Shown: positions 7,068-16,507 of the stretch, piece after piece | Position numbering within the stretch: the first letter of the stretch is position 1 | Layout of the letters: each line of letters begins with the position of its first letter | NCBI GenBank assembly: GCA_963848675.1 | Contig: CAWKEY010000044.1 | Location: forward strand, 340,553-404,552 | Direction of reading: 5' to 3' | DNA: 64,000 nucleotides | Origin: CAWKEY01 sp963848675 | GTDB lineage: Bacteria > Pseudomonadota > Gammaproteobacteria > Methylococcales > Methylomonadaceae | Notes under the pieces: model-generated | The model's database searches: none | What the model was told of the DNA's origin: nothing | Seen by the model: only the letters and a program-made list of their open reading frames with translations | Translations under genes and position numbers: made by a program

Positions 7068-9630
7068 ACTCGATAAATCCAATTTAGCGCAACAAGGTTT
7101 TACGGAAACTTCAGCGATCGCATCGCTGCCTGATGTCGATCAACTGACTAAACTGGCCAATGAGCTGTTTTCAGCGCTGCCCTGCGATGGTTCCAGACTC
7201 GGTATTGCCGCTTCGGCAATACCGGGCGGCGTGGCTTCACCGTTGGCCGGCTTTGATAAAGCCGGAGTGACAGCTATTGCACCGCAAGCTTCGGGTCTAC
7301 CGGGAGAAGCGGAGTTGCGACAGTTGTTTGCGCCGCACAGCAATCCGTCTTTCGAGCGTGTTCCTCACCACTTGGATACCGGGCCTGTTTTGGGTAATCC
7401 GTCTTCAGCGGCAACAGGCGGTTTGACGTCATCTGTGGCAGGTCTGGACAAGGCTGTGCTGGCGGGTATTTTCAGGCACGACTTTGGTCTGCCTGGAGAA
7501 GCCGAATTGCAAAAGCTGCTGGTTTCGCGCACGCCTTCCGGAAACCACATGCCTGGCGGTTTTGACGTCGGTTCATTTCCTGACAGTCCCACTTCGGTGA
7601 CGGCACAGGAAGCGACGGCTGAAGCGTTGGCGGCTAGCGACAAAGCAGTGGTGGAAGCGGCTATTTCACCACAGGTCTTTGAGGCGGAGTTGCAAAAACT
7701 TTTCGCTGCCGATGCTGCGGCTACCGGAAGGATTCCGAAAAGCGCGGCGGGCGGTTCGATTTCGGGCATTCCCAGTTCGCCGCCAACGCCCGGTTTGACG
7801 GCCCCCCTGAGTGACGCGGAGGCTTCATTGCCGGCAGTTCCTTCAGTTCCTTCGTCCCAGACCTATGGTCTTCCGGGCGAAGCGGAGCTGCAAAAGTTAC
7901 AGGCTATGCAGCCGACTTCCGGAAGCATCATTCCCGCAAGTGTTGATGCGGGGTCGATTCCTGCTTTTCCGTCATCCTTAACGGTTCAGGAATTGACGCC
8001 TGAATCATTGGCAGATAGCGGTAATTCATTGGAAGCAGTGATTTCACCGGAGGTTTTTGAAGCGGAATTGCAAAAACTTTTCGCTGCCAATACAACCGCT
8101 GCTGAGAGTATTCCGACAAGTCCGGCGGACATTTCAAGTCCCGTCCTGCCGTCTTCGACGGCAACGCCTGGTTTGAACGGCTCCCGGGCTGGTCTGGACC
8201 CTGCATTGATTGCTGGTCTATCGCCTGATGTCTATGGACTGCCGGGCGAAGCGGAGTTGCTTAAGTTTTTCGCGTCGTTTACGCCGCCTTCCGGAGATAC
8301 ACCAGAAAGTGTCGTGCCGGGTTCATCATTTTATTTTCTTGATGAAGTGAAAACCGGGGGCTTTAATGCGCATGCGCCATCCCTGGGTTCTGCGCATCCG
8401 CCTTTTGATGTCCATCTGCTGCGACGGGATTTTCCGATACTTAAAGAGCGCGTCAACGGTTACCCCTTAGCCTGGCTGGATAATGCGGCGACGACCCAAA
8501 AGCCACAGGTGGTGATTGATAGGCTTTCGTACTTCTACGAGCACGAGAATTCCAACGTTCATCGGGCCGCGCACGAACTGGCGGCGAGAGCTACCGATGC
8601 GTATGAAAAAGCCCGTGATACGGTGGCGAAGTTTTTAAATGCGCCTTCTGCGCAAGATATTATTTTTGTCCGTGGCACGACCGAGGGCATTAATCTGGTT
8701 GCGCAAAGCTGGGGACGGCAAAATCTCGTTGCGGGTGATGAGATCGTTATCACTTGGCTTGAACACCACGCCAATATCGTGCCGTGGCAACAACTGAGTG
8801 AAGTGACGGGGGCGAAGTTACGCGTTGTGCCGGTTGATGATAGCGGGCAGGTGTTACTCGGTGAATTTCAGAAATTGCTGAACTCACGCACTAAACTGGT
8901 ATCGTTCACGCATGTGTCCAACGCACTCGGCACGGTAACGCCGGCGCAGGAAATCATCGCCATGGCTCATCGTGTCGGCGCTCGTGTGTTGCTGGATGCC
9001 GCTCAATCCGTTTCGCATTTACAGGTCGATGTACAGGCGCTGGATTGTGACTGGTGTGTATTTTCCGGGCACAAGATATTCGGACCAACGGGTATTGGCG
9101 CTGTGTATGGCAAAGCAGAGGTGCTTGAGTCCATGCCTCCTTGGCAGGGCGGCGGCAACATGATAGAAGATGTAACATTTGAAAAAACTGTCTATCAACA
9201 CCCTCCTACACGCTTTGAAGCCGGTACCGGCAATATTGCGGATGCTGTGGGATTGGGTGCGGCGCTTGAGTACCTGACCAAAATCGGTATCCATAATGTC
9301 GCGCGTTATGAGCACGAGTTGCTGGTTTATGCGATGGAGGCGCTCAGGAGCATCCCCGGCTTGCGTTTGATCGGCACTGCCGCGGAAAAAACCAGCGTGT
9401 TATCGTTTGTGCTGGCAGGACATAGCAATCAGGATATTGGTGTTGCTTTGAACAAGGTGGGTATTGCCGTGCGTACCGGCCACCATTGCGCACAGCCTAT
9501 CTTGCGCCGTTTTGGTCTGGAAAGCACGGTGCGTCCTTCGCTGGCGTTTTACAATACTTACGATGAAATCGATCGATTGGTCGGTGTGGTCAAGAAGCTG
9601 CACAGCAGCCAACGCAGTTTTTCCGTTTAA
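7054..9630 (+). CDS. Encapsulated SufS-type cysteine desulfurase with a long repetitive N-terminal cargo domain
   Basis: 858 residues. Residues ~450-858 form a type II (SufS/CsdA-like) desulfurase that removes sulfur from cysteine. They carry WLDNAATTQKP, the PLP-lysine motif FSGHKIFGPTG (Lys674) and the catalytic-cysteine motif RTGHHCAQP (Cys812). Residues ~1-445 are low-complexity, rich in Pro, Ser, Ala and Gly, with a motif GLPGEAELQKL or FEAELQKLF recurring at residues 81, 145, 209, 272, 335 and 395, a period of about 63. In family 2A systems this otherwise unannotated N-terminal region directs loading into the shell; here it is about twice the ~225 residues I recall for relatives. The ATG at 7054 overlaps the shell gene by 14 bp; an upstream in-frame ATG at 7009 is less likely. 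Confidence 0.93.
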   Translation: MNTSELDKSNLAQQGFTETSAIASLPDVDQLTKLANELFSALPCDGSRLGIAASAIPGGVASPLAGFDKAGVTAIAPQASGLPGEAELRQLFAPHSNPSFERVPHHLDTGPVLGNPSSAATGGLTSSVAGLDKAVLAGIFRHDFGLPGEAELQKLLVSRTPSGNHMPGGFDVGSFPDSPTSVTAQEATAEALAASDKAVVEAAISPQVFEAELQKLFAADAAATGRIPKSAAGGSISGIPSSPPTPGLTAPLSDAEASLPAVPSVPSSQTYGLPGEAELQKLQAMQPTSGSIIPASVDAGSIPAFPSSLTVQELTPESLADSGNSLEAVISPEVFEAELQKLFAANTTAAESIPTSPADISSPVLPSSTATPGLNGSRAGLDPALIAGLSPDVYGLPGEAELLKFFASFTPPSGDTPESVVPGSSFYFLDEVKTGGFNAHAPSLGSAHPPFDVHLLRRDFPILKERVNGYPLAWLDNAATTQKPQVVIDRLSYFYEHENSNVHRAAHELAARATDAYEKARDTVAKFLNAPSAQDIIFVRGTTEGINLVAQSWGRQNLVAGDEIVITWLEHHANIVPWQQLSEVTGAKLRVVPVDDSGQVLLGEFQKLLNSRTKLVSFTHVSNALGTVTPAQEIIAMAHRVGARVLLDAAQSVSHLQVDVQALDCDWCVFSGHKIFGPTGIGAVYGKAEVLESMPPWQGGGNMIEDVTFEKTVYQHPPTRFEAGTGNIADAVGLGAALEYLTKIGIHNVARYEHELLVYAMEALRSIPGLRLIGTAAEKTSVLSFVLAGHSNQDIGVALNKVGIAVRTGHHCAQPILRRFGLESTVRPSLAFYNTYDEIDRLVGVVKKLHSSQRSFSV

Positions 9631-9633
9631 CCC

Positions 9634-9686
9634 TTGCCCTGTTCCTTTCCGTATTTGTAAAGCGGGAAGGAACAGGGCAATTATTT
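9634..9686 (+). terminator. Hairpin after the desulfurase gene
   Basis: TTGCCCTGTTCCTTTCC (from 9634) is complementary to GGAAGGAACAGGGCAA (ending 9680), giving a 16-bp stem with a ~13-base loop followed by TTATTT. It starts four bases after the stop codon and probably ends the encapsulin operon. Confidence 0.7.
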
Positions 9687-10149
9687 GGCGCTAAACGCCG
9701 GCTATTCAGCGTGTCGAATACCAAGCAAGTAATGGTAATAAGGGCTTTAGCCGCGGCCTTCCTGGCCTACTTTTGCCGCCCTGGCAATTAACAATGGCAT
9801 TAGTCAAGTAAGCCTTGTTCATCCTCCTCTCGCTTGGCGAGTCTTTGTAAGTATAATAACTGTACTGTTCGTACTCATCCTCCTGTTTTCGATTAAAACC
9901 AGTTTGCCGTGGCAAAGCTGCAGTTTTTGTCATTGATATGCCAGGGATCAATATCCAATTTACAAAAAGATTTTTTCATGGAACGTAGCTCACATGAACC
10001 CTGTCAACAGGGTTTATTCTATGCCTGTATCAGCTTCCGCATACGTAACATTAGTTACCAAGTAAAAATCATCTTTCTATGATGGATATAGATTTTAATC
10101 AGACGGCTTCTAACTTTAGCAACAAGGTGTCACAAACCAGGATAACTTA
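9687..10149. other. Intergenic region without a recognisable gene
   Basis: About 460 bases between the encapsulin operon and the exporter operon. Short open frames exist on both strands, but none has a ribosome-binding site or family similarity. The promoter of the exporter operon is presumably in the AT-rich final 150 bases; I cannot point to a convincing -35/-10 pair. Confidence 0.4.
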
Positions 10150-11310
10150 ATGAATTACATTGCTTTGAAGATGCTCATGGGGGATCGGGGAAAATATTTG
10201 GGTATCGTCCTGGGCTTGACCTTTGCATCATTGATCATGACCCAGCAACCGGCTATTTTTGTCGGACTGATGGCGCGCTCGTTCAGTTTTATATCTGATG
10301 TCGGACAGCCGGACATCTGGGTCATGGATCCCAAGGTGCAATTCGTTGACGACGTCAAACCCTTGCAGGACACTCAACTTTACCGGGTACGAGGAGTTGA
10401 AGGCGTCGATTGGGCCATGCCACTCTATAAAGGTATGATCAAGGCCCGTCTTTATGACGGCACATTTCAGACCTGTAATGTCATCGGACTGGACGATACC
10501 ACGCTGATTGGCGGGCCGCCGGTTATGCTTAAAGGCAAGCTTGAAGATTTGCGCCGCAGCGACGGTGTGATTGTCGATATTGACGGTGCCAGGGACAAAC
10601 TGGCGAAGAAGCCGGCGGCTCCCGGCGGCAAACCGCTACCGTTGGATATTGGCGATACCCTGGAATTGAACGATCGTCGTGCGGTGGTCGTGGGAATCGC
10701 CAAAAACACCCGGACATTTCAATCGCAACCGGTGGTTTATACCACCTATTCCAGAGCCATGCTGTATGCCCCCAGAGAACGCAAATTACTGTCGTTTGTG
10801 CTGGTTAAAGCCAAACCGGGTGAAGATGTTGTCGGACTGGTGCAGCGCATCCGTAATACCACTGGGCTGGCTGCTTACACGCAGACTGAATTCAAAAACC
10901 TGACCGTCAATTATTTCCTAAAAAACACCGGCATTCCGATCAACTTCGGGATTTCGGTGCTGTTGGGCTTCATAGTCGGTGCGGCGATTGCCGGCCAGAC
11001 TTTCTACAACTTTACCCTGGAAAATCTGCGCCAGTTCGGCGTATTAAAAGCCATGGGCACCAGCAACTGGGTCTTGTTACGCATGATTATGCTGCAGGCG
11101 GTGCTGGTCGGCAGCATTGGTTATGGCCTGGGCGTGGGACTAACAGCATTGTTCGGTTACGCGATGCGCAATACCATTCTGGCCTTCAAATTTCCCTGGC
11201 AGCTGTTAGTGTTCAGTGCCGCAGGTGTTACCTTGATTGTAATTTTTGCGGCTTTGATCAGCATTCGCAAAGTTATCAAGCTGGAACCGGCGGTGGTGTT
11301 CAAAGGCTAA
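10150..11310 (+). CDS. ABC exporter permease (DevC/MacB-like, FtsX fold)
   Basis: 386 residues. One N-terminal membrane helix (YLGIVLGLTFASLIM) is followed by a ~230-residue periplasmic domain containing VGQPDIWVMDPKV and VRGVEGVDWAMPLYKG, then three C-terminal helices (ISVLLGFIVGAAIAG, AVLVGSIGYGLGVGL, LLVFSAAGVTLIVIF). This is the MacB-type mechanotransmission topology; the DIWVMDP segment is typical of DevC-like permeases. With the ATPase, membrane-fusion and outer-membrane genes that follow, it builds a tripartite pump across both membranes. Substrate unknown; cyanobacterial DevBCA exports envelope glycolipids, but that cannot be carried over here. Confidence 0.9.
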   Translation: MNYIALKMLMGDRGKYLGIVLGLTFASLIMTQQPAIFVGLMARSFSFISDVGQPDIWVMDPKVQFVDDVKPLQDTQLYRVRGVEGVDWAMPLYKGMIKARLYDGTFQTCNVIGLDDTTLIGGPPVMLKGKLEDLRRSDGVIVDIDGARDKLAKKPAAPGGKPLPLDIGDTLELNDRRAVVVGIAKNTRTFQSQPVVYTTYSRAMLYAPRERKLLSFVLVKAKPGEDVVGLVQRIRNTTGLAAYTQTEFKNLTVNYFLKNTGIPINFGISVLLGFIVGAAIAGQTFYNFTLENLRQFGVLKAMGTSNWVLLRMIMLQAVLVGSIGYGLGVGLTALFGYAMRNTILAFKFPWQLLVFSAAGVTLIVIFAALISIRKVIKLEPAVVFKG

Positions 11311-11312
11311 TC

Positions 11313-12020
11313 ATGACAACTTCAGCATTAGCGGTTAAATGCCGGCAACTGGTTAAAAGCTATGACACCGGCAGCCAGAAAATTACCGCCCTGCAGGGCA
11401 TTGATCTGGATATTCACATGGGCGAACTGATGATGCTGGTCGGGCCGTCGGGTTGCGGAAAAACGACGCTGATTTCGGTGATCGCGGGCATACTCGATCA
11501 GGACTCTGGGCAATGCGATGTCTTTGGTGTTAATTGGCTGCATTTAAATAGCAAAGACAAACTTCTGTTCCGTGCACAAAATATTGGTTTTGTGTTCCAG
11601 GCCTATAATCTTTTGCCATCGCTTAATGCTGCAGAAAATGTTGCTGTGCCGTTAATCATAAACGGTATGAAGCGCCTGCCTGCGGTTCGGAAGGCGGTTG
11701 AACTGCTGGAAAAAGTCGGCCTGGCCGCACGCGCCGACGCTCTGCCAAGCCAGCTTTCCGGCGGGCAGCAGCAGCGGGTCGCTATTGCCCGTTCGCTGGT
11801 GCACAATCCCAGACTGATCGTCTGCGATGAACCTACCAGCGCTCTTGATCATCAAACCGGCAGCCATGTCATTGAACTGCTCAAATCGGTAGCGGTGGAT
11901 AGTGGCAGGGCATTGGTGATTGTGACCCATGACGCGCGCATCTTCGAATATGCTGACCGTATCGCACAGATGGATGATGGCCGCATTGAAAGCGTCGTTG
12001 CTACGCATGCAAAACTCTGA
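11313..12020 (+). CDS. ABC exporter ATPase (DevA/LolD/MacB-like)
   Basis: 235-residue single nucleotide-binding domain. Walker A is GPSGCGKTT, the Q-loop is in NIGFVFQAYNLLPSL, the signature is LSGGQQQR and Walker B is LIVCDEPTSALD, with the switch His in VIVTHD. It resembles the MacB/LolD/DevA group that works with FtsX-fold permeases. The start is 2 bp after the permease stop, so the genes are translated together. Confidence 0.93.
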   Translation: MTTSALAVKCRQLVKSYDTGSQKITALQGIDLDIHMGELMMLVGPSGCGKTTLISVIAGILDQDSGQCDVFGVNWLHLNSKDKLLFRAQNIGFVFQAYNLLPSLNAAENVAVPLIINGMKRLPAVRKAVELLEKVGLAARADALPSQLSGGQQQRVAIARSLVHNPRLIVCDEPTSALDHQTGSHVIELLKSVAVDSGRALVIVTHDARIFEYADRIAQMDDGRIESVVATHAKL

Positions 12021-12040
12021 ATTCAATAAGGAAGCCGATA

Positions 12041-13003
12041 ATGCTACCCAAATACACCTTGCCTGTTCTTGCGCTTGTCGGCATCGCCGCAGCTGTCGCT
12101 ACAGTAGTCAACAGCAATAAACCGACGCCAGTGGCGCCAGCGGTGGTGGAGCCGTCACGCTCGCCGTTCAAGTCTTTTATTGCCGGCGCGGGGATTGTTG
12201 AAGCCAAAAGCCAGAATATTGCCATCGGTTCGCCATTAAACGGCATTGTTGAAGCCGTGATGGTGACAGTGGGCGATCAGGTCAAGGCTGACACGCCCTT
12301 GTTCCGTTTGGACGACCGGGAAGCACTGGCAGATATGGCCTTGAAACGCGCCGATTTGCTTAAGGCCAAAGCCGCAGTCGGCGAGGCCCAGGCTGAGCTA
12401 ACCAATGTAAAAACCCTGCAGCATCTGGCTGAAAATATTACCGATCCGCGCGCTATCAGTACGGAAGAACTGGATCGCCGCCGCAATGCCACTCTGATTG
12501 CGCAGAGCAAATTGCACAGCGCCCGTGCTCAGGTATTACAGGCGGAAGCCGCGGTTGCCGCTGTGCAAACCACGCTGGATCGCTTGGTGATCAGAGCTCC
12601 GGTCAGCGGCGAGGTATTGCAGGTCAACGTTCGCCCAGGTGAATTTTCAGCGGCCGGTGTCTTAAGCAGGCCACTGCTGATTCTGGGCAACCTTGATCAA
12701 TTGCACGTCCGGGTCGACATCGATGAAAACGACGCCTGGCGCTTTCGTAAAGAAGGCAAGGCTATCGGCTATTTGCGAGGCAATCGCCAGTTCAGCACGG
12801 ATTTACAACTGGCCTGGGTTGAACCCTTCGTCGTTCCCAAAAAATCGTTGACTGGCGACAGCACAGAACGTGTCGATACCCGGGTACTGCAAGCCTTGTA
12901 TAGCTTTAACCGGGAAAAAATGCCTGCTTATGTCGGTCAGCAAATGGATGTATTTATTGAAGTGCCCGACGACATCACCGATCCTTCCGGCCCAGCGCGA
13001 TGA
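12041..13003 (+). CDS. Periplasmic membrane-fusion (HlyD-family) subunit of the exporter
   Basis: 320 residues: an N-terminal membrane anchor (YTLPVLALVGIAAAVATVV), a split biotinyl-lipoyl-like domain (GIVEAVMVTVGDQVKADTPL and DRLVIRAPVSGEVLQVNVRPG), and a helical hairpin between them (about residues 95-180, predicted coiled coil, ALKRADLLKAKAAVGEA). It bridges the inner-membrane permease to the outer-membrane channel. It starts 20 bp after the ATPase gene and overlaps the next gene by 4 bp. Confidence 0.9.
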   Translation: MLPKYTLPVLALVGIAAAVATVVNSNKPTPVAPAVVEPSRSPFKSFIAGAGIVEAKSQNIAIGSPLNGIVEAVMVTVGDQVKADTPLFRLDDREALADMALKRADLLKAKAAVGEAQAELTNVKTLQHLAENITDPRAISTEELDRRRNATLIAQSKLHSARAQVLQAEAAVAAVQTTLDRLVIRAPVSGEVLQVNVRPGEFSAAGVLSRPLLILGNLDQLHVRVDIDENDAWRFRKEGKAIGYLRGNRQFSTDLQLAWVEPFVVPKKSLTGDSTERVDTRVLQALYSFNREKMPAYVGQQMDVFIEVPDDITDPSGPAR

Positions 13004-14466
13004 AGCCTACGTTTCGGTATGGGATGTTAATTCCGGCAGTCTTGCTTGTTGGCTGCACGGTGGGGCCGGATTATGTCAAGCCCAGTCCGGCAGTACCCGA
13101 AAAATGGCATGAAGCGCACAGCGGCAAACCCGCTATCGCCGGTCAATACCAGGATTGGTGGAAGAGTTTTAACGATCCGGTGTTGAATACCCTGATCAAT
13201 CAGGCTATTAGCGCCAACCTCGATTACCAGTCGGCTTTGACCCGTATCCGCGATGCCCGGAGCCAGCGTACCGTGGCAGTTGCAGCGGGTTTGCCGACGC
13301 TGTCGGTTCACAGCACCGCCAGTAGGCGCTTGAACAGCATCAGCTCATCCGGAGGCACCGGTGCGTCGACAGTAGGCGGCGGTGCATTCGGCGTCGGCGA
13401 CCAGATCATCAATATTTTCCAGTCGGGGCTGGATGCACAATGGGAAATCGATGTGTTTGGCGGCATCCGCCGCTCTGTTGAAGCCGCAGACGCCAATATC
13501 GAGGTGGCCGTTGAGAACAGCCGCGTGCTACTGGTGTCCTTGCTGGGGGAAGTGGCCTTCAATTATCTCCAACTGCGAGCCAATCAGCAATTGCTGGCGG
13601 TGACCCAGGAAAATATTCGTAATCAGGAAGACACCTTGTATCTGACGAAAGTGCGCCAGCAAGCCGGGTTAACATCGCATTTGGAAATTGCCCAAGCACA
13701 AGCATTGCTTTCCGCAACTCAAGCGCAATTACCTGGCTATGAAGAAGGCAGCAAACTAGCCATCCATGCCATTGCCGTATTGCTGGGACATGAGCCCGGT
13801 AAACTGGCTTTCCTTCTGGAAAATGAGGCGCCCATTCCGGCATCCCCGAATCTTGCCGAAGCTGATTTACCTTCGGAACTGCTGTTGCGCCGCCCCGATA
13901 TTCGCCGCGCCGAACGGCAGTTGGCCGCAGCAAACGCGCAGATTGGCGTGGCGACGGCTGCGCAATATCCACGCTTTAATCTCACGGCGTTGATAGGCTT
14001 GCAAAACACCAAAATCACCGATTTCACTCCGGTGGGCAAATCCTGGTCGATGGCGTCGACCCTGAGCATGCCGCTGTTTAACTGGGGCAGCATCCAGGCC
14101 ACTATTACCAGCAAAAAAGCCCAGCATGACGAAGCCTTGCTGGCGTATCGATCCAGCGTGCTAACTGCGTTTAAAGAAGTCGAGGATGCGTTGGTTTCCT
14201 ATACCGAACAGCAAAACAAACACCGGTCATTACAGCAAGCGGTGACTTCCAGCCAGCTTGCGGTAACCCTGTCGAAAGAAGTGTACGGCAAGGGTTTGAC
14301 CAGCTTTCTGGATGTTCTGGTTGCCGAACGGGCGTTGTTTCAAGCGCAACGCGAACTGGTTGACAGCGATGCCGCAATTTCTTCGCAGCTGGTCGCTCTG
14401 TATAAAGCACTTGGGGGTGGCTGGCAAACGGCTGGGCAACAGTCTGTCAGCCATTTCGCTGAATAA
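13000..14466 (+). CDS. Outer-membrane efflux lipoprotein (NodT/TolC family)
   Basis: 488 residues with a lipoprotein signal ending in the lipobox LLVGC, followed by TVGPDYVKP, the standard opening of NodT-type outer-membrane channels. Two copies of the outer-membrane efflux repeat follow. The second contains LLLRRPDIRRAERQLAAANA and IGVATAAQYPRFNLTA, which are near-universal in the family. The ATG at 13000 overlaps the fusion-protein stop (ATGA). It supplies the outer-membrane exit duct and completes a self-contained pump operon. Confidence 0.93.
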   Translation: MKPTFRYGMLIPAVLLVGCTVGPDYVKPSPAVPEKWHEAHSGKPAIAGQYQDWWKSFNDPVLNTLINQAISANLDYQSALTRIRDARSQRTVAVAAGLPTLSVHSTASRRLNSISSSGGTGASTVGGGAFGVGDQIINIFQSGLDAQWEIDVFGGIRRSVEAADANIEVAVENSRVLLVSLLGEVAFNYLQLRANQQLLAVTQENIRNQEDTLYLTKVRQQAGLTSHLEIAQAQALLSATQAQLPGYEEGSKLAIHAIAVLLGHEPGKLAFLLENEAPIPASPNLAEADLPSELLLRRPDIRRAERQLAAANAQIGVATAAQYPRFNLTALIGLQNTKITDFTPVGKSWSMASTLSMPLFNWGSIQATITSKKAQHDEALLAYRSSVLTAFKEVEDALVSYTEQQNKHRSLQQAVTSSQLAVTLSKEVYGKGLTSFLDVLVAERALFQAQRELVDSDAAISSQLVALYKALGGGWQTAGQQSVSHFAE

Positions 14467-14484
14467 AACCTTGCTTGGATTGCA

Positions 14485-16440
14485 TTAGATTTCTGTTAAC
14501 CAATAAAATTGATAAGCCTGCAAAACGATCCGCCGGTCATACTGGGTTGGGCTTTTACCGCTGTATAAATCTATGAAGCGGGAGTAAAGGTTAATGCCTC
14601 GGCCACTGATGACATCCAGATCGAGATACTGCGGATTGGCGTCGAAATTGGCAACCACTAGAACGCGTTCCGACGGGCGCTGATGATTGAAGCGGATAAA
14701 GCAGAACAAATGCTCGTTACTGGCATCCAGCAATTCGCGGTTGTTATAATCGGCAAACGCCGACGTTTCCTTGCGGATGGTGATCATCTTTTTCATCGCG
14801 TTAAACAAACTGCATTCCACCGTACCTTGTTTTTTCCTGAGTTCAGCCCTTTCCCAGTTGATTTTTGGCCGGTGAATCCAGCGGTTGTCGTTGCTTTTGC
14901 TGGGATCCTCGCGATAGCTGTAATCATTGACGACGCCGAGCGCATCGCCATTATAGAGCAGCGGAAGGCCGCCGAAAGACAGAATGAGACTGTGCAGTAA
15001 CAGGATTTTATTGATGGCCGCCGAAGTCAGAGACTGATCATTCATATCCAATGCCGCTTCCAGTCCCGCCAAGGACGCCAGCGAGCCGCAAATACGCGCG
15101 TCTCCGGTGGCTTCATTACTCATAAACGCCACGCCCCTGGATGGAGAGCCTTCGAATTGACCGCTAAAATAATCGACCAAAAATTTTCGGTGCGCGAGAG
15201 GTTCGTAACCTACGGCACGAACATCGTTGTCATCGAATCCGAAGCCAATGTCGTCGTGGCAGCGCACATAGTTAAGCCAGGTTGCCCGTTCCAGTTTGGC
15301 AGGCAGATTTTTGACCCCTTGATAGAGCAACTTGGTGTTTTTGGTGGCGATGCCGTCCCATAGCAGCGCCATCAACGTGGCGTTGTAAGCGATTTCGCAT
15401 TCCTTGGCGCTAATCGCGTCTTCGCCAAAATATTTGATGATTTCACTCGGTGCGACGATCGCTTCGGCAATAAACAACACACCGGGCGCGGACACCTGAC
15501 AACAATCCTTCATCAACTGTAAAATCAGATGCGCATTGCGCTCGTTCTGGCAGGCGGTACCGATTTTCTTCCACAGAAAGGCGACGGCGTCAAGCCGCAG
15601 CACGTCAACCCCCTGGTTTGCCCAAAACAGGATGATGTCGAGCATTTCAATGAACACTTCGGGATTGCTGTAATTTAAATCCCACTGGTAATCATGAAAA
15701 ACGGTCATCACCCATTTTTGCATGTTTTCATTCCAGGTAAAGTTGCCCGGAGCGCTTTCCGGAAAAATTTCCGGCATGCTCTGTTCGAACATATCGGGAA
15801 TCTCTCGATTCTCGAACATAAAATAATAATCCTGATAACGGCGTTCTCCCATGGCCGCCTTTTTGGCCCATTCGTGCTCATCGGAGGTATGATTAAGCAC
15901 AATGTCCAAGACCAGCAGAATATCGCGTTTTCTGAATTCCTCGGCGACCCGGCGGATATCATTAAGGTCGCCGATCCTGTCGTCAATCTGCCTGAAATCG
16001 CTGACTGCATAACCGCCGTCGCTTTTGCCGGTAGGGCACATTAAAATAGGCATAATATGCACCATGTTAATGCCCAGTTCCTGGAAATAGCCTGCCTTGT
16101 CGACCAAATCGGCCAGGTTTTCCGCGAAACCGTTGGTATAAAGCGCCATGCCGACCCATTTCTGCGACAAGAACCAGTTATGATCCTGTTCCCGCTGGAT
16201 ATCGACACACTCCAGCTCCGCGGAGCGGTTGATATAGCCTTTGGCCATCGTTTCCACTAGGCGCAGCATTTGTGGTTTAAAATCGTCCCGGTGTCCGTAG
16301 AGCTTAAAAAACAGCGAATAAATGGCGTAAAAATTAGCGCCCAGCCGGGTATAAAAATGCCGCAAATCCTGTCGCCTGATTTCCGGTTTTAAATCGTCCA
16401 GAATGGAATTCAAGAGCGAGTGGGAAACCTGTTCGTACAT
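14485..16440 (-). CDS. ams: Amylosucrase
   Basis: 651 residues, GH13 family, close to the ~636 of Neisseria amylosucrase. It cleaves sucrose and builds an alpha-1,4-glucan while releasing fructose. Landmarks: GYAVSDFRQIDDRIGDLNDI and LDIVLNHTSDEHEWA of the TIM barrel, the nucleophile motif VDVLRLDAVAFLWK, the acid/base motif FIAEAIVAPSEIIKYFGE, and RCHDDIGFGFDDND with the transition-state Asp. It is the last gene of the minus-strand sps-spp-fructokinase-ams order known from methanotrophs, where sucrose is a compatible solute and a carbon sink toward glycogen. Confidence 0.95.
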   Translation of the reverse strand: MYEQVSHSLLNSILDDLKPEIRRQDLRHFYTRLGANFYAIYSLFFKLYGHRDDFKPQMLRLVETMAKGYINRSAELECVDIQREQDHNWFLSQKWVGMALYTNGFAENLADLVDKAGYFQELGINMVHIMPILMCPTGKSDGGYAVSDFRQIDDRIGDLNDIRRVAEEFRKRDILLVLDIVLNHTSDEHEWAKKAAMGERRYQDYYFMFENREIPDMFEQSMPEIFPESAPGNFTWNENMQKWVMTVFHDYQWDLNYSNPEVFIEMLDIILFWANQGVDVLRLDAVAFLWKKIGTACQNERNAHLILQLMKDCCQVSAPGVLFIAEAIVAPSEIIKYFGEDAISAKECEIAYNATLMALLWDGIATKNTKLLYQGVKNLPAKLERATWLNYVRCHDDIGFGFDDNDVRAVGYEPLAHRKFLVDYFSGQFEGSPSRGVAFMSNEATGDARICGSLASLAGLEAALDMNDQSLTSAAINKILLLHSLILSFGGLPLLYNGDALGVVNDYSYREDPSKSNDNRWIHRPKINWERAELRKKQGTVECSLFNAMKKMITIRKETSAFADYNNRELLDASNEHLFCFIRFNHQRPSERVLVVANFDANPQYLDLDVISGRGINLYSRFIDLYSGKSPTQYDRRIVLQAYQFYWLTEI

Positions 16441-16507
16441 AGATAGTTATCCTGGGTGTGTAAGTGAGTTAAGCATTTATTCGTAAAACAGAAAAAAGAT
16501 TTTTAAA

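Noticed and set aside
9706..9951. 81-codon minus-strand frame in the gap before the exporter operon
   Set aside because: Composition and sequence look random; no supporting start signal.
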